A stretch of DNA of 64,000 nucleotides from Catellatospora sp. IY07-71 (GCF_018326265.1 NZ_AP023360.1:1727501-1791500), one strand, 5' to 3'. Shown: positions 50,434-60,966, counted from the stretch's first letter. Program-made: numbers and translations. Notes: generated by a model from the sequence alone, not told the origin.

Positions 50434-51200
50434 TGCTGGCCGTCGCTGGAATCCGGGTCACGCTCGGCGACGCCGAGATCCTGCACGGGGTGGACCTGAC
50501 CGTGGCCTCCGGCGAGTGGGTCACCGTGATCGGCCCGAACGGCGCGGGCAAGTCGACGCTGCTGCGGGCCGTCGGCGGCGCGGTGCCGCACACGGGCACG
50601 GTCACCATCGACGGCACGGCCACCACGGCGCTGCCGCGCCGCCGTCGGGCGCAGCTGGTCGCGACGGTCGCCCAGCAGCCCGTGGTGCCGCCCGCCATGC
50701 GGGTGCTCGACTACGTGCTGCTCGGGCGTACGCCGTACATCGCGCCGCTGGGCCGCGAGTCGGCCCGTGACCTGTCCCTGGTGGAGCAGGTGCTGGACTC
50801 CCTCGAGCTGCGCCGGTTCGCCGGGCGGGAGCTGGAGACGCTGTCCGGCGGCGAGCGGCAACGGGTGTTCCTGGCCCGCGCGCTGGCCCAGGGCGCGCCG
50901 CTGCTGCTGCTTGACGAGCCCACCTCGGCGCTGGACATCGGCCACCAGCAGGAGGTGCTGGAGCTGGTCGACGCGCTGCGCAAGGAGCGGGCGCTCACCG
51001 TGCTGGCCACCATGCACGACCTGTCCGTGGCCGGCGAGTACGCCGACCGGCTGGTGCTGCTGGCCGAGGGCCGGGTGGCCGCCGACGGCCCGCCCGCGCA
51101 GGTGCTCACCGAGGAGCTGCTGGCCCGGCACTACCGCGCGCGGGTCCGGGTGATCGCGGGCGAGTTCGGCCCGATCGTGGTGCCGGTGCGCCTGGGCTGA
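50433..51200 (+). CDS. btuD: Cobalamin-type ABC transporter ATP-binding protein
   Basis: A 255-residue ABC ATPase. Walker A is GPNGAGKST, the Q-loop is in VATVAQQPVVPP, the signature is LSGGERQRV, Walker B is LLLLDEPTSALD and the switch histidine is in TMHDLSVA. It powers the permease encoded just upstream. A palindrome follows its stop. Confidence 0.95.
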   Translation: MLAVAGIRVTLGDAEILHGVDLTVASGEWVTVIGPNGAGKSTLLRAVGGAVPHTGTVTIDGTATTALPRRRRAQLVATVAQQPVVPPAMRVLDYVLLGRTPYIAPLGRESARDLSLVEQVLDSLELRRFAGRELETLSGGERQRVFLARALAQGAPLLLLDEPTSALDIGHQQEVLELVDALRKERALTVLATMHDLSVAGEYADRLVLLAEGRVAADGPPAQVLTEELLARHYRARVRVIAGEFGPIVVPVRLG

Positions 51201-51201
51201 C

Positions 51202-51227
51202 GGTGTTTGCCTCAGGAGGCAAACACC
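51202..51227. terminator. Palindrome after the B12 transporter operon
   Basis: Perfect 12-bp arms GGTGTTTGCCTC and its complement with a two-base centre. The tight centre is unusual for a terminator, so it could also be an operator for the next gene, which starts 35 bases further on. Confidence 0.55.
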
Positions 51228-51262
51228 TGGTGTGATGATCTTAGATCCGTCATCATGCGCAG

Positions 51263-52288
51263 ATGCTGCGGATCCATTTCACCGGAGCGGATCTGGCCGC
51301 CACCCGGATCGCCGCAGAGCCGGATCCCCTGTGGGAGCTGTCGCTGAGTATGCACCAGCTGCGGCTGCGCGACTCGAACCCGTTCCTCGCGGGCTGGAAG
51401 CACGAGATCACCCGGCGGCTGCATCCGGGCAGCCGGGAGCGTAGGGCGGTCGCGCTGCCGTTCGCGCTCAACCCGCCGCGCGGCTACTTCCCCGACTTCC
51501 TCACCCCGTACGAGTCGGTGGGCGGCTTCGAGGCGGGCCTGGACGCGGTGCTCCGCACCCCGAAGCGCCGCCTGCGCCGCGAGATCGACCAGCTCGCCGG
51601 TGCGCCCGCCGACACCCGGCCGCTGATCGAGGGCATCGGCCGGGGCAGTCCCGAGGACCTGGACGCGCTCGGCGCGAGCCTGCGCCGCTACCACGACCTC
51701 GCCCTCGCGCCGGTGTGGGACCAGGTCACCGAGGCGATCCGGCGCGACCGGGCCCTGCGCGCCCGCCAGCTCGTCGACGGCGGGCTGGCCGCCGTGCTCG
51801 GCCGGCTCCACCCGCAGGTGCGATACGCCGACGGCGTGCTGGAGGTCGGCATGTACGGCCGCAGCACCGACCGGGACGTGCACCTGGAGGGGCGCGGGCT
51901 GCTGCTGATCCCCTCCTACTTCAAGGAGACCCGCCAGCTGATGGTGCTCGCCGACGCGGAGCTGCCCCCGGTGCTGGTGTATCCCGTCGACCCCACCGCC
52001 CGCGTCACGGCCGAGGCCGCCGTGTGGGGCACGGCGAGCGCCCGCCGCGACGCGCCGTCCGCGCCGCTCACCGCCCTGATGGGACGCACCCGCGCGCTGG
52101 TGCTGGAGGCGGTCGCGGCCGGCGGCACCACGTCCGTGCTGGCCCGGCGGCTGGGCCTCACGGTCCCCGCCGCCAGCAAGCACCTGGCGGTGCTGCGCAA
52201 CTGCGGGCTGGTGCTCAGCACCCGGGACCGGAACACGGTCCACCACGACCTGACCCCGCTCGGCCGGGCGCTGCTCGCCGCCGGCTGA
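51263..52288 (+). CDS. ArsR-type transcriptional regulator with DUF5937-like N-terminus
   Basis: A 341-residue protein. The C-terminal winged helix-turn-helix is RTRALVLEAVAAGGTTSVLARRLGLTVPAASKHLAVLRNCGLVLSTRDRNTVHHDLTPLG. The ~230-residue N-terminal part (HFTGADLAATRIAAEPDPLWELSLSMHQLR ...) matches my memory of the DUF5937 regulators common in actinobacteria, which often act on drug-response genes. The palindrome at 51202-51227 may be its operator. Target unknown. Confidence 0.85.
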   Translation: MLRIHFTGADLAATRIAAEPDPLWELSLSMHQLRLRDSNPFLAGWKHEITRRLHPGSRERRAVALPFALNPPRGYFPDFLTPYESVGGFEAGLDAVLRTPKRRLRREIDQLAGAPADTRPLIEGIGRGSPEDLDALGASLRRYHDLALAPVWDQVTEAIRRDRALRARQLVDGGLAAVLGRLHPQVRYADGVLEVGMYGRSTDRDVHLEGRGLLLIPSYFKETRQLMVLADAELPPVLVYPVDPTARVTAEAAVWGTASARRDAPSAPLTALMGRTRALVLEAVAAGGTTSVLARRLGLTVPAASKHLAVLRNCGLVLSTRDRNTVHHDLTPLGRALLAAG

Positions 52289-52298
52289 TCCCGTTCGC

Positions 52299-53621
52299 TC
52301 AGCCGAGCGAGCGCACCGCCGCCAGCGCCCGGTCCACGTCGTCCTCACCGGTCAGGATGCTGGTGCCGAACCGCAGGTACGACGGCTCGTACGGTGTGGT
52401 GCTGGTGATGATGCCCTTTTCCCGCAGCTGCGCGGCGGCCATACCGGGATGCAGTGAACCCACGTTGCAGCAGACCACGCCCGCGGACAGCTCCGCCGAG
52501 CGCGGCGTGAACAGGGTGACCCCGGAGATTTCGGCCAGCCCGTGCTTGAGCCGGGTGGCCAGCGCCGCGGTGCGCTCGGCGATCCGGGCCCGGCCCACCG
52601 TGCGGTGGAACTCGAACGCCTCGGCCAGCGCCCACTGGTGCTCGAACGCGTGATAGCCGCCGGGCGACCCGGCCGGATTGGGCGGCGTCTGGCTGAGCCC
52701 CATCCAGCGGCCGAACGCGGCGTTCTCGAACGCGGGGATCGTCGGCTGGAACCGGGCCCACGCCTCGGGCTTCCCCCAGATCAGACCGGTGCCGCGCGGC
52801 CCGAACAGCCACTTGTGGCAGCCCGAGACCAGGAAGTCGCAGCCCAGCTCCGCCGGCCCGGCGTCGACCGCGCCGAACCCGTGCACCCCGTCCACGCACA
52901 GCAGCGCCCGCTGCTCGGGCGCCCGGTCCTTGTTGTGCACGGCCAGCGCGTCGGCCATGGCCCGGATCGGCAGGCGTACCCCGGTGCTGGAGTGCACCCA
53001 GGTCACCGCCACCACCCGGGTCGCCGGGGTGAGCGCCTTGACCAGCGCGGACACGATCTCGTCGGTGCTCGCCGCGGCGGACTGCGCGAACAGCCGCACC
53101 CGGCGCACGGTCACCCCGTCGCGCTCGGCGCGCAGCCGCAGCGACTCGTGCGTGGAGTAGAAGTCGTGCTCGGTGGTCAGCACCTCGTCGCCGGGGCGCA
53201 GCCTGATCCCGCCGTAGAGGAGGCCCAGGCCCATCGTGGTGGAGTCGGTGAAGCACACGTCGGTGCCGGGCACGCCCAGGTAGCGGCTCGCGCCGACGTG
53301 GATGCGCTCCAGCGCGCCCTCCTCGTTCTCATGCAGGTAGCCGAACGTGTCCGCGTCCAGCCCGGCCCGGTGCCGGGCGATCGCGTCGCGCACCACGGCC
53401 GGCGGGCTGGCGAACACGAACGCCGCGAACTGCGCCTTCGACGTGTCGAGCGCGAACTGCGCGCGTACGCTCGCCCAGCTCTTCGGGTCCAGCGGCGGCG
53501 CGCTGCTCACCGGGGCCGGCGGCGTCGCCTCCGTGCCGTCGCATGCGGACAGGGCGCCCAGCGCGGCGGTCGCGGTCAACCCGCCCAGCAGCCCCCGACG
53601 CGAGATCGAAACCTCACCCAT
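52299..53621 (-). CDS. Exported class V aminotransferase-like PLP protein
   Basis: A 440-residue fold-type I PLP enzyme of the isopenicillin N epimerase/cysteine desulfurase class. The PLP aspartate is in LLCVDGVHGFGAVD and the Schiff-base lysine is in FLVSGCHKWLFGPRGTGLIWG. Its N-terminus, SISRRGLLGGLTATAALGALSACDG, has a Tat twin-arginine motif and a lipobox-like LSAC. That suggests export in folded, cofactor-loaded form, which is unusual because these enzymes are normally cytosolic. Substrate unknown. It converges on the DUF5937-like regulator gene. Confidence 0.85.
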   Translation of the reverse strand: MGEVSISRRGLLGGLTATAALGALSACDGTEATPPAPVSSAPPLDPKSWASVRAQFALDTSKAQFAAFVFASPPAVVRDAIARHRAGLDADTFGYLHENEEGALERIHVGASRYLGVPGTDVCFTDSTTMGLGLLYGGIRLRPGDEVLTTEHDFYSTHESLRLRAERDGVTVRRVRLFAQSAAASTDEIVSALVKALTPATRVVAVTWVHSSTGVRLPIRAMADALAVHNKDRAPEQRALLCVDGVHGFGAVDAGPAELGCDFLVSGCHKWLFGPRGTGLIWGKPEAWARFQPTIPAFENAAFGRWMGLSQTPPNPAGSPGGYHAFEHQWALAEAFEFHRTVGRARIAERTAALATRLKHGLAEISGVTLFTPRSAELSAGVVCCNVGSLHPGMAAAQLREKGIITSTTPYEPSYLRFGTSILTGEDDVDRALAAVRSLG

Positions 53622-53668
53622 CCCCCCATCGGAACACGCGCCCGGCCGGTGCGCCAGCCCCGGAGGTT

Positions 53669-53716
53669 AGGAAGGGCACCTTCTACATCGGAATGCGATA
53701 AGAAGGTGCCCTTCCT
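53669..53716. repeat. Dispersed palindromic repeat, family A copy 3
   Basis: Perfect 16-bp arms AGGAAGGGCACCTTCT (53669-53684) and its complement (53701-53716) with a 16-base loop. It lies between the start of the exported aminotransferase gene and the 3' end of helD, so it may end helD transcription. Confidence 0.85.
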
Positions 53717-53720
53717 TGCG

Positions 53721-55739
53721 TCACGGCCGTAGGGGCTCCGGGAGCGGTTCGGTGTGCAGGACGATGAGGCTGGTCACGGCGCGGGTGAGGGCGACGTAGA
53801 GCCGGTGCAGCCCGCGCGGCTCGGCGGCCACGATGGCGGCGGGTTCGAGCACGATCACGTGGTCGTACTCCAAGCCCTTGACCATCGTCGCGGGCACCAC
53901 GGTGAGGCGGCCGTCGCCGTCCAGCTCGGACGGATCGAGACCGGCCTCACGCAGCGCAGCCAGCACGGCAGGAATGGCGGCGTCGGCGGCGATGACGCCG
54001 ACGGACCCCTCACGCTCCAGCGCGGCGCGGGCCGCGGTCACCACGTCGGCGGACTCGGTGACCTCCAGCGAGCCGTCGCGGCGCAGCGAGCGGGCCGGTG
54101 GCACCGCGACGTCCAGGGCGGGCAGCAGCCGGTTGGCCAGCGCCACCACCGCCTCGGGAACCCGGAAGCCGGTGCTCAGCGGCACGATGCGGCCGTCGGG
54201 GCGGCCGAGGTGGCCGAGCATGTCCCGCCAGTCGCGCGCGGCCCACGGGGTGGTGCCCTGGGCGAGGTCGCCGAGCACCGTCAGCGAACCGTGCGCGCTG
54301 CGCCGGGCCAGGGCCCGCGCCTGCATGGGGGACAGGTCCTGCGCCTCGTCGATCACGATGTGGCCGAAGCCCGGCTGGCGGTCGAGCAGCCCGGTGACCT
54401 CGTCGGCCAGCACCGCGTCGGCCGCGGTCCACGGTGCGGTACGCAGGCTGCGCGGCGGCTTCGGCCAGCGCAGCGACTCCTGCTCGGCCTCGTCGAGCAG
54501 CCCGTCGGCGGCCTGGCGCAGCAGCTCGGGGTCGGTGTAGAGGTCGGCCAGCAGCTGCTGCGGGGTGACCGCGGGCCAGCAGTGGTCGAGCAGCTCCACC
54601 ACCGCCTTGACCTTGCCCATCTTGCGCAGCCACGAGTCCGGCGGGGAGTCGCCGCGGCGGGCCTCGGACTGCCGTTGCAGCAGCCCGACCACGCGGGCGC
54701 GCACCCGCTCGCGGCCGAGGGCGTACGGCGGCTGCTCGCGGCGCACCTCGTCCACGACGCGGCGGAGCACGCCCTCGTCGACGCGCCAGCGGTACGAGCC
54801 GTCGGACACGGTGATCGGCCCGGCCGGGCGGGCGATCCGGGACCACAGCGCACGGTGCAGCACCTGCGCCATCCGCGGGTCGTGCTTGACCGCCGCGGCC
54901 GCGTCGCCGTCCTCGGCGCGCACCGGCAGCTGGTCGAGCAGCTCCGCGACGGTGGTCTGCTCGACCTCCAGCTCGCCGAGGGCGGGCAGCACCGCCGAGA
55001 TGTAGTGCAGGAACGAGCGGTTCGGCCCGATGATCATCACGCCGGCCCGGCGCAGCCGCTCCCGGTGCAGGTAGACCAGGTACGCCGCGCGGTGCAGGCC
55101 GACCGCGGTCTTCCCGGTGCCCGGGGCGCCCTGCACGCAGATGGTGTCCTCCAGCTCGGCCCGGACCAGCTCGTCCTGCTCGGGCTGGATGGTCGCGACG
55201 ATGTCGCGCATCGGGCCGACGCGGGGCCGCTCGATCTCGGCGGTGAGGATCGCGCTGCCGGTGCCCAGCTCCTCCCCGGCGTCGAGGCGCTCGTCCTCGA
55301 AGCTGGTCAGCACGGTGGTGCCGCCGGGCGCGGCGGGGGACCAGCCGAAGCGGCGGCGCACCGCGACGTCCTGCGGGTCGCGGGCGCTGGCCTGGTAGAA
55401 GCGGCGGGACATGGGTGCGCGCCAGTCGAGCACCAGCGGCTCGCCGACGGCGTCGGTGACGTGGCGGCGGCCGATGTGCCAGCGTTCGTCGAGGTCGGAC
55501 ATGGTCAGCTTGCCGAAGAACAGCGGCACCGCCGGGTCGTCGGACAGCTCCTTGATGCGCTGCGCCATCTGCCGGCCGAGCTGCTCGGCGGTGTACGCGT
55601 CCCCGGCGACCTGGTCGCCGGTGGTGAACAGGTACTCGGCACGCTCGCGCATGGCCTTCAGCGCGGCGCGGGACGTGGTGAGGTGGTCTCGTTCGGCGGA
55701 TATGTCGTCGGTGGGGGTGACACGGGCGTGGGTGGTCAC
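53721..55739 (-). CDS. helD: HelD-type UvrD-like ATPase
   Basis: A 672-residue superfamily 1 helicase-like protein. An N-terminal coiled-coil arm (residues ~10-70) precedes Walker A CVQGAPGTGKTAVGLHR; later motifs are GHIVIDEAQDLSPMQARAL (motif II), LGDLAQGTTPWA (III) and KGLEYDHVIVLEP and RLYVALTRAV (V, VI). HelD proteins pull stalled RNA polymerase off DNA, and some remove rifamycin. The GTG at 55739 has AAAGGAC ahead of it and a promoter lies at 55781-55809. No rifamycin-associated element is seen upstream. Confidence 0.92.
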   Translation of the reverse strand: MTTHARVTPTDDISAERDHLTTSRAALKAMRERAEYLFTTGDQVAGDAYTAEQLGRQMAQRIKELSDDPAVPLFFGKLTMSDLDERWHIGRRHVTDAVGEPLVLDWRAPMSRRFYQASARDPQDVAVRRRFGWSPAAPGGTTVLTSFEDERLDAGEELGTGSAILTAEIERPRVGPMRDIVATIQPEQDELVRAELEDTICVQGAPGTGKTAVGLHRAAYLVYLHRERLRRAGVMIIGPNRSFLHYISAVLPALGELEVEQTTVAELLDQLPVRAEDGDAAAAVKHDPRMAQVLHRALWSRIARPAGPITVSDGSYRWRVDEGVLRRVVDEVRREQPPYALGRERVRARVVGLLQRQSEARRGDSPPDSWLRKMGKVKAVVELLDHCWPAVTPQQLLADLYTDPELLRQAADGLLDEAEQESLRWPKPPRSLRTAPWTAADAVLADEVTGLLDRQPGFGHIVIDEAQDLSPMQARALARRSAHGSLTVLGDLAQGTTPWAARDWRDMLGHLGRPDGRIVPLSTGFRVPEAVVALANRLLPALDVAVPPARSLRRDGSLEVTESADVVTAARAALEREGSVGVIAADAAIPAVLAALREAGLDPSELDGDGRLTVVPATMVKGLEYDHVIVLEPAAIVAAEPRGLHRLYVALTRAVTSLIVLHTEPLPEPLRP

Positions 55740-55780
55740 GGCCGTCCTTTCAGAGGAGGGCCGCCCGGCTCTGCGCTCCC

Positions 55781-55809
55781 TGTAGAGCGCTGTCGGCTGT
55801 GCCTGTCAA
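55781..55809 (-). promoter_or_regulatory. Promoter of helD
   Basis: Minus-strand consensus -35 TTGACA (55809-55804), 17-base spacer, weak -10 TCTACA (55786-55781), giving a leader of about 35 bases before the GTG. Confidence 0.55.
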
Positions 55810-55864
55810 ACCGACCGACCATGGTAGCTGTCACGAAGGGCGGGGCACGTGATTTTCTTTACGC

Positions 55865-57350
<1,486 letters not shown>

Positions 57351-57364
57351 ATCCGAGCTGTAGG

Positions 57365-58309
57365 TCAGATCAGCTGGGTCTTCGACCGTAGCTGGGTCGC
57401 GACCGACTTCGCGATCTCGGCGCCGTGGCTCCAGCTCGGGCTGGTGATCTTCCAGCGGGTCAGCACCGCCATGGTCCAGGTGTCGCCCAGCGCCATGCAG
57501 TTGACGTTCCACTCGTTGGTGGCATCCCGGTTGACCCAGCCGTTCTTGATGGCGATGCTCGACTGCTCGTTGCTCGGCCAGGCCTTGCGGATACCGAAGT
57601 CGCCCATGCCGCGTACCGCCTGCATCTCGCCGACGAGGTAGTCGGTCCAGCGGGGGCCCGCCGCGGCGCCGCTGCCGATGGCGTGCGCGATGCGGCAGGT
57701 GTCGCGAGCGGACAGCCGGGTGGTGCTCCAGCCGTCGCCGGCCCGGGAGTCGGTCAGCTTGCAGATCGAGATCATCCGGGAGATGGTCGCCGACCTGCCC
57801 AGCTCCGCCCAGAGTGTGGAGGCGGGCCCGTTGGCGCTGTCGCGGATCATCGTGCGGATCTCGTTCATCCGCGTCGAGCTGGGCGTCTGGCCGTTGTCGG
57901 CGGCGCGGCGCAGGTAGTCGGCGGCGAGCCAGGCCTTGATCATCGAGGCCGTCATGTTCGTCTGGTTCCAGTTCTTTGACCCGACGATGGTGCCGGTCTT
58001 GCGGTCCATCAGCGCCCAGCTGTACCAGGCGCTGGTGTTGACCTTGACCAGCTCGGCCGCGTTGCCCGACTCCAGCAGGTCGGCGTGCTCGACGCCGGGC
58101 GGACCCGGCTGGATGGGGATGGCCCGCGAGGCGGGCGAGGTCGAGGGTGCGGGCGTCGCGCTCGGCGCGGGGCTGGGGTCGCGCCAGGCGTGCTGGACGG
58201 GGACGCCGTTGTCGCGGTTGGCCAACCAGATGCCTCCGGTGGTCATGGCGGCGGCGAGGCCGGCCCCGCCGGCCAGCAGTGCGCGCCGTCGGGTGAGCAG
58301 CTCTTTCAT
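57365..58309 (-). CDS. Exported serine hydrolase, beta-lactamase/PBP-like, paralogue 1
   Basis: A 314-residue protein. The N-terminal RRRALLAGGAGLAAAMTTGGIW has a Tat-like twin-arginine start, followed by a Pro/Ser/Ala linker (PSPAPSATPAPSTSPAS). The SxxK nucleophile motif is TASMIKAWLAADYLRRAADNGQTP, and a KNGW motif (SSIAIKNGWVNRD) replaces the usual KTG. The fold is that of class A beta-lactamases or penicillin-recognising enzymes, but no SDN or E166-like motif is evident. It is a tandem paralogue of the next gene, 44 bases away. Function is probably cell-wall related. Confidence 0.82.
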   Translation of the reverse strand: MKELLTRRRALLAGGAGLAAAMTTGGIWLANRDNGVPVQHAWRDPSPAPSATPAPSTSPASRAIPIQPGPPGVEHADLLESGNAAELVKVNTSAWYSWALMDRKTGTIVGSKNWNQTNMTASMIKAWLAADYLRRAADNGQTPSSTRMNEIRTMIRDSANGPASTLWAELGRSATISRMISICKLTDSRAGDGWSTTRLSARDTCRIAHAIGSGAAAGPRWTDYLVGEMQAVRGMGDFGIRKAWPSNEQSSIAIKNGWVNRDATNEWNVNCMALGDTWTMAVLTRWKITSPSWSHGAEIAKSVATQLRSKTQLI

Positions 58310-58353
58310 GAGGGGGACTCCGGGGGAGGAGGGGTCACGGAGTATGTCGTCGG

Positions 58354-59367
58354 TCAGGCGCTGGGTGGCGTCACCAACTGCCGCGCCACGTCGGCGCAGA
58401 CGTCGGCCCCGTACTGCAGGCCGTTCTCGACGGGGTAACGGGTCATCACGGTCATGATCCAGTCATCGCTGATGGCCAGGCAGTTCAGGTGCCAGTTGCT
58501 GTCGGCGCCGATCGCGGTCCAGCCGTTCTTGATGGCGAGGGTGCGGGAAACGGTGTCCGGTACGCCGTCGATGATGCCCCATCGCCCGCCGCCTGTGGTG
58601 GCGAACTGTTCCTCGGCGGCGGTCGAGCCAGACACCTGGCGCATCTCGGACATGACCCAGTCCGTCCAGCGCGGGCCTGCCGCGGTGCCGTCGGCGACGC
58701 ACTGGGCGAGCCGGACCGCGTCCCGCGGGGACATCTGGGTGCGGCTCCACCACTGGTCGTAGAGGCTGGTGTCGGTCAGCCCGCACATGTCGATCATGCG
58801 CTGGACCACGTCGTTGCCGCCGCCGGCCAGGTAGAGGGCCTGGGCTGCGCGGTCGTCGGAGTGCCGGACGGCCGCGCTCGCCTGGTCGAGGCGGTCCTGG
58901 CCGACGGTCTGCCCGGACTCGGCGGCCCGGCGCAGGAAGTCGGCGACCAGCCAGACCTTGATCATGGACTCGGTGCTGCTGGTCTGCGTCGCGTTGCGGG
59001 ACGCGATCAGCTCGCCGGTGTGCCGGTCGAGCATGGCGTAGCCGATGAAGTCGCCGGTGAAGTTCAGGTTGACCCGGCCCGCGACCAGCGAGCGGCTGGG
59101 CTGGCGGGCGGCCTCGGCCCGCGCGTCCGGCTTCGCGGGCGCCTTGGCCGCGGCGGGCGACGGCACGCTCGCCGGGCTCGGGGCGGCGGCTGCGGCCGAC
59201 GGCTCGGGCGTGGCGCCCGCGTTCGCGTTCACCTGAACATTCTGCTGCGAGTCGGTGACGGTCCGCTCGCCCGCGACTCGGTCCGCGGCGGCAGGGGCCA
59301 CCAGAGCGAGGACCAGAACGCCGAGCGCGGTCGTCGCGGCGGTGCTGAAGGTGCGGCGGCGCTGCAT
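58354..59367 (-). CDS. Exported serine hydrolase, beta-lactamase/PBP-like, paralogue 2
   Basis: A 337-residue protein. Signal peptide ~1-29 (MQRRRTFSTAATTALGVLVLALVAPAAA) and a long Ala/Pro/Ser linker to ~95. The nucleophile motif is SSTESMIKVWLVADFLRRAAESGQTV, and the late motif is RTLAIKNGWTAIG. It shares with paralogue 1 the SMIK, DxCxLTDTS/LTDSR, GPRWTDxxxxEM and NCLAI/NCMAL segments, so the pair arose by tandem duplication. It carries an ordinary Sec-type signal while its sister has a Tat-like one. Confidence 0.85.
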   Translation of the reverse strand: MQRRRTFSTAATTALGVLVLALVAPAAADRVAGERTVTDSQQNVQVNANAGATPEPSAAAAAPSPASVPSPAAAKAPAKPDARAEAARQPSRSLVAGRVNLNFTGDFIGYAMLDRHTGELIASRNATQTSSTESMIKVWLVADFLRRAAESGQTVGQDRLDQASAAVRHSDDRAAQALYLAGGGNDVVQRMIDMCGLTDTSLYDQWWSRTQMSPRDAVRLAQCVADGTAAGPRWTDWVMSEMRQVSGSTAAEEQFATTGGGRWGIIDGVPDTVSRTLAIKNGWTAIGADSNWHLNCLAISDDWIMTVMTRYPVENGLQYGADVCADVARQLVTPPSA

Positions 59368-59504
59368 GGAGGGGGTGCTCCCGGTGACGGCATTGTCGTG
59401 GGTTCGCCCGGATATGGGGTGGTCCGGGTTGGCGGCAACGGTAGGCCGGATCGCCTTGAGCTGCCATTTCCGAGTCTTGCTCGCGCTCAGCCCGGTCGCC
59501 AGAA

Positions 59505-59583
59505 GTGACGCAGGTCACGCTCGTGGCGCGGGGAGCGGGCGGGTTGTGACAGTTGTTGCGCCGATCGGAGCGAAGCTGTAACA
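59505..59583 (+). promoter_or_regulatory. Candidate operator and promoter of paaA
   Basis: A palindrome GTGAC-GCAG-GTCAC (59505-59518) lies upstream of -35 TTGCGC (59555-59560), a 17-base spacer and -10 TAACAC (59578-59583). The -10 is so close to the ATG at 59592 that the message would be leaderless. The boxes are weak; the palindrome is exact. Confidence 0.45.
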
Positions 59584-59591
59584 CTGGCCGC

Positions 59592-60617
59592 ATGGAGACT
59601 CCCAAGCCTGCCGTCGCGGGCGCCGACAGCCTGCTCGGCGAGGTCGAGGAGGCCGAGGCCGCGCTTCGCGAGGCCGCCGACCGGGCCCTGGACGGTGAGG
59701 CGTCCTTCGACGCGGTCATCGCCGCGGACCAGAAGATCGAGCCGCGCGACGCCATGCCCGACGCGTACCGGTCCGGCCTGATCCGCCAGATCGCCCAGCA
59801 CGCGCACTCCGAGATCATCGGGATGCAGCCGGAGGGCAACTGGATCAGCCGTGCCCCCACTCTCCGCCGCAAGGCCATCCTGCTGGCCAAGGTGCAGGAC
59901 GAGGCCGGGCACGGGCTCTACCTCTACGCCGCCGCCGAGACGCTGGGCATCAGCCGCGAGGAGCTGACCGACGCGCTGATCTCCGGGAAGCAGAAGTACA
60001 GCTCGATCTTCAACTACCCCACGCTGAGCTGGGCAGACGTCGGCGCCATCGGCTGGCTGGTGGACGGGGCGGCGATCGTCAACCAGGTGCCGCTGTGCCG
60101 CTGCTCGTACGGCCCGTACGCCCGCGCCATGATCCGGGTGTGCAAGGAGGAGTCCTTCCACCAGCGTCAGGGCTACCAGTCGCTGTACGTGCTGGCCCAG
60201 GGCACGCCCGAGCAGCGGGCGATGGCGCAGGACGCGGTGGACCGCTGGTGGTATCCGTCGCTGGCGATGTTCGGCCCGCCGGACGCCGACTCCACCCACT
60301 CCGCGCAGTCCATGGCGTGGAAGGTCAAGCGCTTCTCCAACGACGAGCTGCGCCAGCGCTTCGTCGACATGTGCGTGCCGCAGGCCGAGATCCTCGGCCT
60401 CACCCTGCCCGACCCCGACCTGCGGTGGAACGAGCAGCGGGGCCACTACGACTACACCTCGCCCGACTTCGACGAGCTGATGCGGGTGGTCAAGGGCGAC
60501 GGGCCCTGCAACCGCCAGCGCATGGCGCACCGCAGGCGGGCCCACGAGGAAGGCGCCTGGGTGCGCGAGGCCGCCGCGGCGTACGCGGCGAAGCAGAACG
60601 GAAAGGTGACGGCGTGA
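59592..60617 (+). CDS. paaA: Phenylacetyl-CoA epoxidase catalytic subunit PaaA
   Basis: A 341-residue diiron subunit of the multicomponent phenylacetyl-CoA 1,2-epoxidase. Metal motifs are [12 protein letters not shown] (ExxH type) and [55 protein letters not shown] is the conserved C-terminus. It opens the aerobic-hybrid route of phenylacetate breakdown. The stop overlaps a 24-codon mini-ORF by four bases. Confidence 0.96.
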   Translation: METPKPAVAGADSLLGEVEEAEAALREAADRALDGEASFDAVIAADQKIEPRDAMPDAYRSGLIRQIAQHAHSEIIGMQPEGNWISRAPTLRRKAILLAKVQDEAGHGLYLYAAAETLGISREELTDALISGKQKYSSIFNYPTLSWADVGAIGWLVDGAAIVNQVPLCRCSYGPYARAMIRVCKEESFHQRQGYQSLYVLAQGTPEQRAMAQDAVDRWWYPSLAMFGPPDADSTHSAQSMAWKVKRFSNDELRQRFVDMCVPQAEILGLTLPDPDLRWNEQRGHYDYTSPDFDELMRVVKGDGPCNRQRMAHRRRAHEEGAWVREAAAAYAAKQNGKVTA

Positions 60618-60688
60618 GCGAGCGCAGCGAGCGAACCATGAGCGCGGGAACCCACGCCGACGACGAGCGAAGCGAGGAGCTGGCGTGA
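60614..60688 (+). CDS. Mini-ORF (24 aa) within a SER-type repeat, linking paaA and paaB
   Basis: GTG at 60614 to TGA at 60688 encodes MSERSERT then [16 protein letters not shown]. It overlaps the paaA stop and the paaB start by four bases each (GTGA), forming an unbroken translational chain. The DNA is the GAGCGAGCGCAGCGAGCGA repeat that is common at actinobacterial gene ends. It may be read only to couple the two genes; no independent function is claimed. Confidence 0.5.
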   Translation: MSERSERTMSAGTHADDERSEELA

Positions 60689-60966
60689 GTAACGAGCCTC
60701 TGTGGGAGGTGTTCGTCCGGCCCCGGCGCGGGCTGGCGCACACGCACGCCGGCAGCCTGCACGCACCGGACGCGGGCATGGCCCTGCGGCACGCGCGTGA
60801 CCTCTATACCCGCCGCCAGGAGGGCGTCTCCATCTGGGTGGTGCCCGCCGCGGAGATCACCGCGTCGAGCCCGGACGAGAAGGACTCCTTCTTCGACCCG
60901 GCCGCCGACAAGATCTACCGCCACCCCACCTTCTACGAGCTGCCGGAAGGGGTGGAGCACCTGTGA
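60685..60966 (+). CDS. paaB: Phenylacetyl-CoA epoxidase subunit PaaB
   Basis: A 93-residue small subunit of the epoxidase. WEVFVRPRRGLAHTHAGSLHAPDAGMALRHARDLYTRRQEGVSIWVVP is the family core. It bridges PaaA-PaaC heterodimers in the complex. GTG start; the stop overlaps the paaC GTG by four bases. Confidence 0.95.
   Translation: MSNEPLWEVFVRPRRGLAHTHAGSLHAPDAGMALRHARDLYTRRQEGVSIWVVPAAEITASSPDEKDSFFDPAADKIYRHPTFYELPEGVEHL

Noticed and set aside
55740-55864. Rifamycin-associated element upstream of helD
   Set aside because: No inverted repeat of that type is present in the 125-base region; only a weak promoter is seen.
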